64,000 nt of DNA from Methylobacterium nonmethylotrophicum (GTDB lineage Bacteria; Pseudomonadota; Alphaproteobacteria; Rhizobiales; Beijerinckiaceae). Of the stretch, positions 17,023 to 25,400 are shown one piece after another (position 1 is the first letter of the stretch; each line of letters opens with the position of its first letter). The stretch covers positions 372,001-436,000 of the forward strand of contig NZ_SRLB01000004.1 in assembly GCF_004745635.1 (NCBI RefSeq). The letters run 5' to 3'. Both the position numbers and the translations under genes were made by a program. The notes beneath the pieces were generated by a model. The model saw only the letters and a list, made by a program, of their open reading frames with translations. It searched no databases and was not told the origin of the DNA.

Positions 17023-18054
17023 TCAGCTGCCCGCGCCGATGCGCGGATTGGCGAAGAAGTAGTCGCTCAGGGCTTTCGGCTCGTTCTTGATCGCGCCGAC
17101 GCGGTGCATGAACTGGCCTAAGCCCAGCGTGTTCTGCGGCTCGACCTTGAAGCTCACCTCGGGGCTCCTGATCACCTTGAGCAGCAGGGTGCGGTCGATC
17201 CGGCTGCCATTGGCCTTGAGGTAGATGTCGGCGGCCCGCTCCGGATCGGCGGCGATGAAGCGCGCCGCCTCGTCGAGGGCGTCGAGGAAGGCCTGGTAGG
17301 TCTTCGGGCTGTTTTGATAGAACTTCTCCGTCGCGTAGAGCACGGTCGAGGAGGCCGGCCCGCCCTGAACGTCGTAGGAGTTCAGGATCACCCGGGCGTT
17401 CGGGTTCTCGGCCAGTTCCTGCTCCTGGAATGGCGGGTTGCCGAAATGCGCGGTGATCTCGGTGCCGCCCTTGATGATCGCGGCGGCGGCTTCCGGGTGC
17501 GGCACCGCCACGCTGTTGCGGTCGAGCCGGGCGAAATCCTTGTCGCCCCACAGCTTGGCCGAGGCCATCTGCAGGATGCGCGCCTGGACCGAGACGCCGA
17601 CCGCCGGCAGGGCGATGCGGTCCTTGTCGGTGAGGTCGGCGATGGACGTCACCTCGGGGCGGTTGCTGACGAGGTAGTACGGGAAGTTGCCGAGCGAGGC
17701 GACGCCGCGGACGTTCTGGCGGCCGCGGGTGCGGTCCCAGAGCGTGAAGAGCGGGCCGACGCCGGCGCTGCCGATATCGACGCTGCCGGAGAGCAGCGCG
17801 TCGTTGACCGCCGAGCCGCCGGAGAGCTGCAGGTACTCGACCTTGATGTCGAGCCCGGCCTCCCGGCCGTGCTTCTCGATCAGCTTCTGGTCCTCGGCGA
17901 CGTTGAGGAGCAGGTAGACGACGCCGAACTGCTTGGCGATGCGCAGCTGTCCCTCGGCCGCGGCGGCCGGCAGAGCCGCCAGCAGAGCCAGGCCTCCGAG
18001 CAGGGCGGCGGCGTGCCGGCGCAGAAGCCCGGCGCGTTGCTTGATCATCGGCAT
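17023..18054 (-). CDS. ABC transporter substrate-binding protein, SsuA/TauA type
   Basis: 343 aa. A signal peptide (hydrophobic core 'AALLGGLALLAALPAAAA', cleavage near AAA-EG) precedes a NMT1/SsuA fold: 'LRIAKQFGVVYLLLNVAEDQKLIEKHG', 'GSVDIGSAGVGPLFTLWD', 'DLTDKDRIALPAVGVSVQARILQMAS', 'FLDALDEAARFIAADPERAADIYL'. It captures the substrate in the periplasm. It is the first gene of the four-gene importer/monooxygenase operon. Upstream, 18055-18230 holds the presumed promoter, including a patch of low GC near 18120-18165. Confidence 0.88.
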   Translation of the reverse strand: MPMIKQRAGLLRRHAAALLGGLALLAALPAAAAEGQLRIAKQFGVVYLLLNVAEDQKLIEKHGREAGLDIKVEYLQLSGGSAVNDALLSGSVDIGSAGVGPLFTLWDRTRGRQNVRGVASLGNFPYYLVSNRPEVTSIADLTDKDRIALPAVGVSVQARILQMASAKLWGDKDFARLDRNSVAVPHPEAAAAIIKGGTEITAHFGNPPFQEQELAENPNARVILNSYDVQGGPASSTVLYATEKFYQNSPKTYQAFLDALDEAARFIAADPERAADIYLKANGSRIDRTLLLKVIRSPEVSFKVEPQNTLGLGQFMHRVGAIKNEPKALSDYFFANPRIGAGS

Positions 18055-18230
18055 GGTCTCGTCGGTCGCGGGAGCCTGGATACTCTCGATCCGGCATCGG
18101 ATATCTGGCGTTCTCCGGTATCGCCGTCAACCGGAACGTTCTTTTACATTAAACGCCGTGTGGAGATCGGTCTTGCTCAGGCACCGCACGTTCCCAGGAG
18201 ATTATTTTTATTCGCGCCGGCCGCGCCGCG
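18055..18230. promoter_or_regulatory. Promoter region of the first importer operon
   Basis: 176 bp between the binding-protein gene and the 3' end of the YeeE/YedE gene. It contains low-GC tracts (around 18140-18155 and 18196-18212) in otherwise very GC-rich DNA. No T-tract terminator is evident for the YeeE/YedE gene on the minus strand. Confidence 0.35.
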
Positions 18231-19439
18231 TCACGTCAGGAGCCCGCGGCCGAGGCGCAGCGTGACGGTGATGCCGGCGAGCATCGCGATCCCGAACACC
18301 CAGCCCGACAGCGCCCCCGCCATGATGCCCGACAGCAGCGTGCCGATGCTGCAGCCGAGGCCCGTCATCGCGCCCCAGCCGAGCAGGATCCCGCCCGAGA
18401 GACCGCGCAGGACGTGGCCCCGCCCGGGTCGGACCGGGCGGAACTGGCCGGCCGCCAGAGCGGCCGCGAAGGACGCGACCACGAGCCCGCCGACGAACAG
18501 GCCGTTCGGGGTGAGGAGCCCGTCGCGGAGCGCCGTGGCGCAGCCGCGAAAGCCGTCGAGCCCTTCGAGCCGCTCCGGCAGCAGCCCGAGGCTCGCGGCG
18601 GCCTGCCGGCTGCGACCGCCGATCTCGGCGGTCACCCCGAGGGGACCGAGCCGCAGATAGGCCAGGGTCCCGATCGCCCCGACCGCCAGGCCGCCGAGCC
18701 AGGTCGGCCAGCGCGCCACGAACACCGCCGCGAACACCGCCCGCAGCGGATCGACGGCGTCCGGCACCGGACGGGGAGGGAGCGGCCGCCGCAGCAGCCA
18801 CAGGGCCAGTGCGGCCAGGACCGCGAGACCGGCCACGAGGCTGCCCGCGTAGCCGAGATGGCGCGGCAGCCAGGTCACCGGCGCCTCCGCGATGCCGGAC
18901 AGGTAGAGCGGGTTCCAGGTGAGGAAGCCAAGGACGAAGCCGAGGGCGGCGCCCAGAAGCGCGAACGGCGCCGTCGGCGAGCCCTCGCCGAGGCGGTAGA
19001 GATGGGCGCTCAGGCACGAGCCGGACACGGCCATCCCGGCTCCGAAGGCGAGGCCGGCGAGCGCCAGGACCGGACCCACCGGCCCGATATGGGCGCCGGG
19101 CGGGAGCCGCGTCCCGGACGGGTCCGGCAGCCAGGCGCCGAACACCACGGCGTAGCCGGCCATCCCCACGGCAAGCGCGGCGAGGATCCCCAGCACCCCG
19201 CGCGGGTCGCCGCGGTCGAGGAGGTCGCGCCAGACGCACAGGAAGCAGAAGCGCGAGCGCTGGAGCACGAAGCCGAACAGCGCCCCGAAGACCAGCGACA
19301 GCGCGAGGCGCGTGCCGCCGGCCTCGCCCGAGAGGTGCCAGGCGCTCGCCGCCAGGAATGCGGCGAGCGTCAGGCCGAGGCCGGCGCGGATCCCCGCGCC
19401 GACGGGGACGGCCGGCAGGGCCGCCGCGCTCGACGTCAC
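18231..19439 (-). CDS. YeeE/YedE-family sulfur (thiosulfate-type) transporter
   Basis: 402 aa with about nine to ten membrane segments in two homologous halves. Family cysteines are conserved: C65 and C68 in 'RSRFCFLCVWRDLL', C142 in 'AVSGSCLSAHLYRLGEG', C300 in 'FRGCATALRDG' and C363 in 'TGLGCSIGTLLSG'. In the family these relay thiosulfate or related sulfur through the membrane by thiol contacts. The start is a GTG at 19439 that overlaps the sulfurtransferase stop (GTGA), so the two genes should be translationally coupled. Alternatives are selenium or other sulfane-sulfur transport. Confidence 0.88.
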   Translation of the reverse strand: MTSSAAALPAVPVGAGIRAGLGLTLAAFLAASAWHLSGEAGGTRLALSLVFGALFGFVLQRSRFCFLCVWRDLLDRGDPRGVLGILAALAVGMAGYAVVFGAWLPDPSGTRLPPGAHIGPVGPVLALAGLAFGAGMAVSGSCLSAHLYRLGEGSPTAPFALLGAALGFVLGFLTWNPLYLSGIAEAPVTWLPRHLGYAGSLVAGLAVLAALALWLLRRPLPPRPVPDAVDPLRAVFAAVFVARWPTWLGGLAVGAIGTLAYLRLGPLGVTAEIGGRSRQAAASLGLLPERLEGLDGFRGCATALRDGLLTPNGLFVGGLVVASFAAALAAGQFRPVRPGRGHVLRGLSGGILLGWGAMTGLGCSIGTLLSGIMAGALSGWVFGIAMLAGITVTLRLGRGLLT

Positions 19440-20422
19440 TTGCCGCCCCAGACCGTGCCGGCGAGGTTCACCACCGGCACGCCGACGGCGTTGCCGTACT
19501 CGGTCCATGAGCCGTCGTAGTTGCGGGCCGGGTAGCCGAGCACCCGGCTCAGCACGAACCAGGAATGGCTCGAGCGCTCGCCGATGCGGCAGGAGGTGAT
19601 GACCGGCTTCGTGCCGTCGATGCCGGCCTCCGCGTAGAGCTTCCTCAGCTCCTCGACCGGCTTCAGGGTGCCGTCCGGGTTCACGGCCTTGCCCCACGGC
19701 ACGTTGACCGAGCCCGGGATATGGCCGGCCCGCACCGCGAGTTCCGGCACGCCGGCCGGGGCGATCACCTTGCCGGAGAACTCGTCGGGCGAGCGGATGT
19801 CGAGGATCTTTTCGTCCTTCTCCTTGCGCGCCACCGCCAGCACGTCGGTGAAGCGGGCCCTGAGCGCCGTCGTGGCCGGGGTCACGGCGAAGGTGGAGGC
19901 CGCGACCTCCGGCGTGCGGGTGTCGAGGGGGCGCTTCTCGGCCTCCCACTTCTTCCGCCCGCCATCGAGCAGCTTGACGGTGTCGACGAGGCCGTACTGC
20001 GCGAAGACCCAGGCGCCCCAGGCGGCGAACCAGTTGTTGTTGTCGCCGTACAGCACCACGGTGGTGTCGCGGTCGATCCCGAGTCGGCGGGCCAGCGCCG
20101 CGAATTTTTCCGGCCCGGCGATGTCGCGGCTCACCGTCTCGACGAGGTCGGTGTGCCACGCGACATTGTGGGCGCCCGGGATGTGGCCGCGCTCGTAGAC
20201 GCCCGGATCGACGCTGACCTCGACGATGCGCAGCTTGGGGGAGTCGATGTTCTTCTCGAGCCACTCGGTCGAGACCAGCGGGCTCTTCTCGCCGTCGCGG
20301 ACGGGGGCCGCCGCGGCCGTCGCCCCTGCATTGGCGAGAGCGGGGGCCGCCGGAAGCAGCAGGGCCGCCAGGGCGGCGCCGGCGAGGGCCGGCCGAAACA
20401 GGATCTTGCGCATCGTCGTCAT
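19436..20422 (-). CDS. Exported thiosulfate/3-mercaptopyruvate sulfurtransferase (two rhodanese domains)
   Basis: 328 aa. A signal peptide (MRKILFR, Ala/Leu core, cleavage after 'PALA') indicates the periplasm. Two rhodanese domains follow: the first (~45-165) has Gly126-Asp127 at the active loop ('VVLYGDNNNWFAAW'), and the second (~185-325) carries the catalytic Cys278 in 'ITSCRIGERSSH'. The CRIGER loop fits thiosulfate sulfurtransferases. It would load or unload sulfane sulfur next to the membrane transporter encoded by the overlapping gene. The start has GAGGA upstream; MRKIL three codons later is an equally possible start. Confidence 0.9.
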   Translation of the reverse strand: MTTMRKILFRPALAGAALAALLLPAAPALANAGATAAAAPVRDGEKSPLVSTEWLEKNIDSPKLRIVEVSVDPGVYERGHIPGAHNVAWHTDLVETVSRDIAGPEKFAALARRLGIDRDTTVVLYGDNNNWFAAWGAWVFAQYGLVDTVKLLDGGRKKWEAEKRPLDTRTPEVAASTFAVTPATTALRARFTDVLAVARKEKDEKILDIRSPDEFSGKVIAPAGVPELAVRAGHIPGSVNVPWGKAVNPDGTLKPVEELRKLYAEAGIDGTKPVITSCRIGERSSHSWFVLSRVLGYPARNYDGSWTEYGNAVGVPVVNLAGTVWGGK

Positions 20423-21118
20423 TCCTCAAGGACCGCCCGGCCTTCCGGAGCGTCACGCCTGATCTGGCCCGAAGCGTCCGCACTGTCTGGCGACTTCGGA
20501 TCTCGAATGGATTCCAGACGAATTTCGGATCGTCAATTGACGCAGCATTTTTTATTTCTACCCGGGCGTAGAAGATCTTCGCTCTCGGCCGACTGAAATC
20601 GACGAGGATTATCTTGTCTCCTGGCGCGTACTGCCGCTCGCGCCGGCACGGCCCGTCGGGACGGTGCCGGCAGGGGCGCGACCTCAGCACCGATGAGGGC
20701 GGCGACCTCGGCGACGCCGGTGCGGGCGCTCGGCGGCAGGCCGGGGCGGCGGACCGTCGCCTCGAGCCGGTACTGCCCGTGTCGGTCGGCACCGTCGTCC
20801 TGCGTGAACCGTCCGGCGAAGGGAGGGTGCCCTGGCCGGCACGCCGTGGCGGAGAGCGGCGATCCGTCGACCGATCCGGTCGACGTCCTCGCCGCGACAG
20901 GCCGCGGGCGCACCATCGTCGGCGGGCCCCGACGGCCGGATAACGGCCGCGTCATACCCTGGCGCCTTCGCATCGACATAGCGATGCGAGGGCGTTCGGC
21001 GCATCAGCGCCCGGCGCCTGTCGGCGCGAACCCGTTCGGGCTGAGCCAGCGCCTGCGAACGAGACCGTTCGAAGGCCCGGCGGTATCACGGGGCTTTCCC
21101 ATATCGGGCGCCGCGGGG
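20423..21118. promoter_or_regulatory. Gene-free region between sulfurtransferase and four-rhodanese genes
   Basis: 696 bp. The first ~170 bases (20423-20600) contain a low-GC stretch with TCAATTGA (20533-20540) and a run of T, and probably hold the minus-strand promoter of the sulfurtransferase operon. TTCGGATC occurs twice nearby (about 20495 and 20524). From about 20600 to 21118 the DNA is GC-rich; the open frames there look like chance frames. This could be the remains of a lost gene, but I cannot show that. Confidence 0.4.
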
Positions 21119-22705
21119 TCAGGCCGGCCGCGGGTCCGGAGCGCGGGCGACGTGGAAGCGGGCGATCCCGTCACTGGCGAGCTGGGCGACGAGCTGCAGC
21201 TCCCAGTCGATGTAGCCCTGCATGGCGGCGCGGGCGTTGTCGGTGCCCTCGTAGGGCCGCTTGTAGACGTCGATCGGCTCCGACAGGAAGCGGCCCTCCG
21301 TCTCGAGCGGCCGGCCGGATTCCGTCCAGGCCCGGGTGCCGCCGGCGAGCAGCAGGACCGGGCGCCCCGTCGCGGCCCGCGCCTCAGCGAGGTTCGCCGC
21401 CGCGACCCGCCCGTCGGGCGAGGTCAGCACGACCGGGCCGTCGCCCGGCAGTGCGGCGAGATCGCGGGCGAGCGCCGGCCCGGAGGCGTACCAGGCGCCC
21501 GGGACGTGGCCGCGCCGGTAGGCGGGGCTGCGGGCGAGATCGACCACGGTCGCGTCGGTCCGCGCCGCCAGGCCGTCCGGCGTCAGCGCCGGCTCCGTCG
21601 GACAGGTCGCCCGGGCAGGCTCCGGCACCGGGACGGTCTCGGGCAACGCCGCATCCTCGGCGAGGACGAACACGTCCCAGCCCATCTGGAGGAGCCAGGA
21701 GGCCGCCATCCGCGCCCGCACGCCGTCGTCGTCGAAGAGCACGACACGGGCGCCGCGCACGCCGAGCCACTCGTCGGTCGCCTGGACGAGCTGCCCGCCC
21801 GGCGCGGAGGCGAAGCCCGCCGGATGGCCGAGGGCGTATTCGGCGGGGTCGCGCACGTCGAGGGTGTAGAGGGTGCGCGCATCGGCCTCGGCGCGGAACC
21901 GGGCGAGGTCCTCCGCCCCGATCACCGGCACCCCGACATGGGCCGCCCAGGCGCCCGCGCGCTCGCGCGCCCAGGCGCGCGTCTCCGCGGAGGGCGGCGC
22001 GACCCGCTCGGTGCGGCGCGTCGCGAGGGGCAGGCCCTCGAGCGTCCAGCCGATCGTGCCGTTGCGCAACGCCACGACGCGGTTCGGCAGGCCGGCATTC
22101 ACCAGGCTCTGGGTGCCGATGATACTGCGGGTGCGCCCGGCGCAGTTGACCACCACCAGGGTGTCGGGCGAGGGCGCCGCCTCGCGGATGCGGTAGACCA
22201 GCTCGCCCCCCGGCAGGCTGCGGCCGCCCGGGATGCTCATGGTCGAGAATTCCTCGAAGCGGCGGGCATCCACCACCACCACGTCCTGCTCCTCGTCGAG
22301 GATGCGCCGGATCTCGGCCGCCGGCAGGGACGGCGTATGGCGGATGGCCTCGACCAGCTCGCCGAAGGCCTTCGAGGGCACGTTGACGTCGCGATAGACC
22401 TCGCCCACGCGGGCATAGGCGGCGAGCCCGCCCTCCAGGATCGCGACGTCGCGATAGCCGAGGGCGGCGATCCGCGCCGCCGCCCGCGCGGCGAAGCCCT
22501 CGCCGGCATCGTAGATCACGACCGGGGCCGCGAGGCGCGGCAACAGGGCGGGCACGGCCGTCTCGACCTCGCTCACCGGCACGCTGAGGGCGAAGAGCGG
22601 ATGCGCCTCGGCGAAGGGCCCCTCCTCGCGCACGTCGAGGAGGGCGATCTCCCGGCCCTCGGCCCAGCGGGCGCGCAGGTCCCGCGCGGTGATGGTCCTG
22701 GTCAT
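21119..22705 (-). CDS. Four-domain rhodanese protein with one catalytic cysteine
   Basis: 528 aa, cytosolic (no signal peptide), built from four rhodanese domains at about 5-105, 120-235, 260-365 and 370-475, then a 50-residue tail. Only domain 2 has the active-site Cys (Cys188 in 'VVVNCAGRTRSIIG'). The equivalent residue is Asp66 in domain 1 ('VIYDAGEG'), Asp in domain 3 ('LFDDDGVRA', ~325) and Ser429 in domain 4 ('LTSPDGRVAA'). It is the last gene of the SsuABC/monooxygenase operon (40 bases after the SfnB/DszC-like gene). A role in handling sulfur from organosulfur cleavage is inferred from position only. Confidence 0.88.
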   Translation of the reverse strand: MTRTITARDLRARWAEGREIALLDVREEGPFAEAHPLFALSVPVSEVETAVPALLPRLAAPVVIYDAGEGFAARAAARIAALGYRDVAILEGGLAAYARVGEVYRDVNVPSKAFGELVEAIRHTPSLPAAEIRRILDEEQDVVVVDARRFEEFSTMSIPGGRSLPGGELVYRIREAAPSPDTLVVVNCAGRTRSIIGTQSLVNAGLPNRVVALRNGTIGWTLEGLPLATRRTERVAPPSAETRAWARERAGAWAAHVGVPVIGAEDLARFRAEADARTLYTLDVRDPAEYALGHPAGFASAPGGQLVQATDEWLGVRGARVVLFDDDGVRARMAASWLLQMGWDVFVLAEDAALPETVPVPEPARATCPTEPALTPDGLAARTDATVVDLARSPAYRRGHVPGAWYASGPALARDLAALPGDGPVVLTSPDGRVAAANLAEARAATGRPVLLLAGGTRAWTESGRPLETEGRFLSEPIDVYKRPYEGTDNARAAMQGYIDWELQLVAQLASDGIARFHVARAPDPRPA

Positions 22706-22745
22706 CCGGATCCCTTGGGTGTCAGGCGGGTGCAGAAGGCCCGGC

Positions 22746-23990
22746 TCAGAAGAACGCCCCGGTCGGCGGCAGGGCGCCGTTGAGATAGTGGTCGCCGACG
22801 ACCCGCTCCTTGTAGATCCGCGGGTTGTGCGCGGCGATGACCTTCAGGTTGCGCCAGTGGCGGTCGAGCGCCCGCTCGGTCGCGACGGCGCTGCCGCTGC
22901 CGACGTCGAGGAGCAGGCCCGCGAGCGTGGCGGCGACCTCGTCGGTCACGATCTTGGCCTCCGCCGCCGCGATGCTGGCGGCGATCGACAGGGCCTCGGC
23001 GTCGGGATGCGCGGCACGCGCCCAGGCGAGGTCGAGGGCCGCCACGGCGCGGTCGGTCACCGCGAGGATCGCGGCCCGGTGGGCGGCGATGCGGCCGATC
23101 ACCGCCTGGATTTCCGGCTCGCCCGAGGGGTGCTCGGCGAGCGCGTGGTAGTAGTTTCGCGAGCGCCCCCGCACCAGCCCCAGGGCGTCCTGGAGGATCC
23201 GGGTGACGATGCCGGAGATCACCACCGTCAGGTAGACCTGGTGGAAGGTGAAGCCGTAGAGGTAGGGCTCGCCCTCCTGTCGTTCGGGGAGCGCGAACAG
23301 GTCCTCGGGCGCGACCGCCACGTCCGCGAAGACCGTGGTGCCCGAGCCGGTGAGCTTCTGGCCAAAGCCCGTCCAGTCGTCGTCGAGGATCACGCCGGGT
23401 GCCCGGGTCGAGACCAGGAACTGCATGATCTGCCCGCTCGCCTCGTCCATCGCCGAGACGAAGAGGTGGTCGGCATGGAGGTTGCCGGTCGAGTAGATCT
23501 TGCGGCCCGAGACCCGGTAGCCGTCGCCGTCGCGAGAGAGCCGCGCGCCCGGCACCTGGCCGCGGCTGCCGGCGGGTCCGCCGCCGGCCTCGGAGACGGC
23601 GTTGCCGAACATCCGGCCCTCGCCCGCCAGCGCCAGGATGCGGGCGGAGAACGGGTCCGCCGGCGTCTTCCGGTGCTGCTCGACGGCGAAGAAGTGATTG
23701 CGGAAGACGTGGGCGATGTTCGGGTCGGCGCTGGCGAGGTCGCGGGCGAGCGCGAACAGCTCGGGCAGGCTCACGCCCGCGCCCCCCTCCGCGGGCGCGA
23801 GCCGGACGGCGCCGAAGCCCCGCGCCTTCAGGGCCGCCGTCTCGGTGGTGATCGGGCGGCGCGCGACGTCGCGCTCGGCCGCCCCCGCGGCGAACTCCGC
23901 GAACAGCGCGTCGAGGCCGAGGCGGCGCGTGACGGGGCTCCAGTCGGGCCGGGTCGCGGCGGCCGGGTCGAGCTTGTGTCCCTGCAGCAT
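22746..23990 (-). CDS. Acyl-CoA dehydrogenase-fold monooxygenase, SfnB/DszC-like
   Basis: 414 aa. It has the acyl-CoA dehydrogenase fold: 'GFGAVRLAPAEGGAGVSLPELF', 'FGNAVSEAGGG', 'VSGRKIYSTGNLHADHLFVSA', 'GFGQKLTGSGTTVFADVAV', 'SAVATERALDRHWRNLKVIAAHNPRIYK'. The C-terminal 'RHWRN-H-HNP' pattern is typical of the flavin-dependent DszC/SfnB/NtaA-associated oxygenases rather than of true dehydrogenases. ATG 23990 is used because the family similarity begins there; an upstream extension is Arg/Pro/Ser-rich noise. It lies 10 bases after the LLM monooxygenase gene, so the two probably act on one organosulfur substrate. Confidence 0.85.
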   Translation of the reverse strand: MLQGHKLDPAAATRPDWSPVTRRLGLDALFAEFAAGAAERDVARRPITTETAALKARGFGAVRLAPAEGGAGVSLPELFALARDLASADPNIAHVFRNHFFAVEQHRKTPADPFSARILALAGEGRMFGNAVSEAGGGPAGSRGQVPGARLSRDGDGYRVSGRKIYSTGNLHADHLFVSAMDEASGQIMQFLVSTRAPGVILDDDWTGFGQKLTGSGTTVFADVAVAPEDLFALPERQEGEPYLYGFTFHQVYLTVVISGIVTRILQDALGLVRGRSRNYYHALAEHPSGEPEIQAVIGRIAAHRAAILAVTDRAVAALDLAWARAAHPDAEALSIAASIAAAEAKIVTDEVAATLAGLLLDVGSGSAVATERALDRHWRNLKVIAAHNPRIYKERVVGDHYLNGALPPTGAFF

Positions 23991-24000
23991 GGGGGCGCTC

Positions 24001-25365
24001 CTATCGGCCGGTACCGGTGCGGCGCAGGGGCTCGGCGTCGCGCGGGTCGGTGTAGGGCTCGAGCCCGAGATGGTGGCGCAGGGTCTGGCCGGTATAGTCG
24101 TCGCGGAATCGTCCGGCCTTGCGCAGGAGCGGCAGCACCGCATCGGCGATGTCCTCGAGCCCGCTCGTCTGGACGTCGATGTTGAGGTTGAAGCCGTCCG
24201 CCGCCCCGCTGTCGAGCCAGTGCAGGATGTCGGCCGCGATCGCCTCCGGCGGGCCGACGATCATCCGGTGGCCGCCGACGATGTTGCTGAGCGCGGCCTG
24301 GCGCACCGTCCAGCCATGCTCGACCGCCTCGGCGAGGATCTGCCTGCGCGGCCAGCGCGAGGCGATCGGCACGCGCGGCTCGGCCGCCGCGATGAGGTCG
24401 TAGGGCAGGGGGGCGTCGAGGGGCAGGTCGTCGGGATCGAGGGCGAAGTGCCGGGCGAGCTCGGCCCGCAGGAACTCGATGTCGAGGCCGGCATCGAGGT
24501 CGGACTTGCGCCGCAGGGCCTCCTCTTCCGTGCTGCCGACGATCGGGAACAGCCCCGGCATGACGAGGAGCTGGTCGGGATCGCGGCCGTTCGCCCGGGC
24601 GAGCGCCTTGACGTCGGCGTAGAACTTTTGCGCGGGCCCGATCAGGCGCTGGCCGGTGAACAGGGCGTCGGCATACCGCGCCCCGAACGCCTTGCTGTCC
24701 TCCGACTGCCCGGCCTGGAAGATGACCGGCCGCCCCTGCGGGCCGACCGGGGCCGACAGCGCGCCGCGGGCGCTGAAATGGTGGCCCTCGATGCTGATCG
24801 GGCGCAAGCGAGCCTTGTCGACGAAGACGTGGCGGTCGGGGTCGGCCACGACCGCGTCGCGGGGCAGCGAGTCCCACAGGCCGGTGACGATCTCGACGAA
24901 CTCCGTGGCACGCCGGTAGCGCTCCTCCTGGTCGAAGCCGTGGGGCAGCCCATAAGCCGCGAGCGCCACCGGAGTCTGGCTGGTGATGATGTTCCAGGCC
25001 GCCCGGCCCTTGCTGACGTGGTCGAGCGAGGCGATCTGGCGCGCGACCGCGTAAGGATGGCCGAAGATCGTCGAGGTGGTGGCGACGAGCCCGATATGGT
25101 CGGTCGCCTGCGACAGGGCGGCGAGCAGCGTCACCGGGTCGAGGGCGCGCCAGGGCCGGTGCAGCGCCTCGTCGACGAGGCCGCCGGGCCCGTCGGCGAG
25201 GAAGAGCGCGTCGATCTTGGCCCGCTCCGCGATCCTGGCGATGCGCAGGAAGGCGTCGATGTCGGTGGACAGCGAGGCCGGATCCGAAAAGGTCTTCCAG
25301 GCGGCGTCGTGGCGCCCGGAGGCGAGGACGTTGACGCCGAGACGGACGGGTTTGGGCGTGGGCAT
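24001..25365 (-). CDS. LLM-class flavin-dependent monooxygenase (NtaA/SnaA/DszA group), second copy
   Basis: 454 aa. It shares the same motifs as the protein at 13913: 'AKIDALFLADGPGG', 'DPVTLLAALSQATDHIGLVATTST', 'SKGRAAWNIITSQTP', 'RATEFVEIVTGLWDSL', 'PVIFQAGQSEDSKAFGARYADALFTGQ' and 'GAADGFNLNIDV'. It needs reduced FMN from a reductase that is not in this window. It lies between the binding-protein gene and the SfnB/DszC-like gene in a six-gene operon. Probable role: oxidative C-S or C-N cleavage; the exact substrate is unknown. Confidence 0.88.
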   Translation of the reverse strand: MPTPKPVRLGVNVLASGRHDAAWKTFSDPASLSTDIDAFLRIARIAERAKIDALFLADGPGGLVDEALHRPWRALDPVTLLAALSQATDHIGLVATTSTIFGHPYAVARQIASLDHVSKGRAAWNIITSQTPVALAAYGLPHGFDQEERYRRATEFVEIVTGLWDSLPRDAVVADPDRHVFVDKARLRPISIEGHHFSARGALSAPVGPQGRPVIFQAGQSEDSKAFGARYADALFTGQRLIGPAQKFYADVKALARANGRDPDQLLVMPGLFPIVGSTEEEALRRKSDLDAGLDIEFLRAELARHFALDPDDLPLDAPLPYDLIAAAEPRVPIASRWPRRQILAEAVEHGWTVRQAALSNIVGGHRMIVGPPEAIAADILHWLDSGAADGFNLNIDVQTSGLEDIADAVLPLLRKAGRFRDDYTGQTLRHHLGLEPYTDPRDAEPLRRTGTGR

Positions 25366-25400
25366 GGTCGTGCTCCGGGCGGAGACGGGGGAGGGGACTG

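Noticed and set aside
16157..18130. A 657-residue fusion of binding protein and ATPase
   Set aside because: The N-terminal half is an out-of-frame reading of the binding-protein gene; the ATPase starts at ATG 17011.
18231..20792. A single 853-residue fusion of sulfurtransferase region and YeeE/YedE protein
   Set aside because: The upstream part of that frame is antisense-like noise over the sulfurtransferase gene in another frame; the transporter starts at its own GTG.
20533..20979. A minus-strand frame of 148 codons in the gap before the four-rhodanese gene
   Set aside because: No signal peptide, domain or ribosome binding site; the composition is Arg/Pro/Ala noise.
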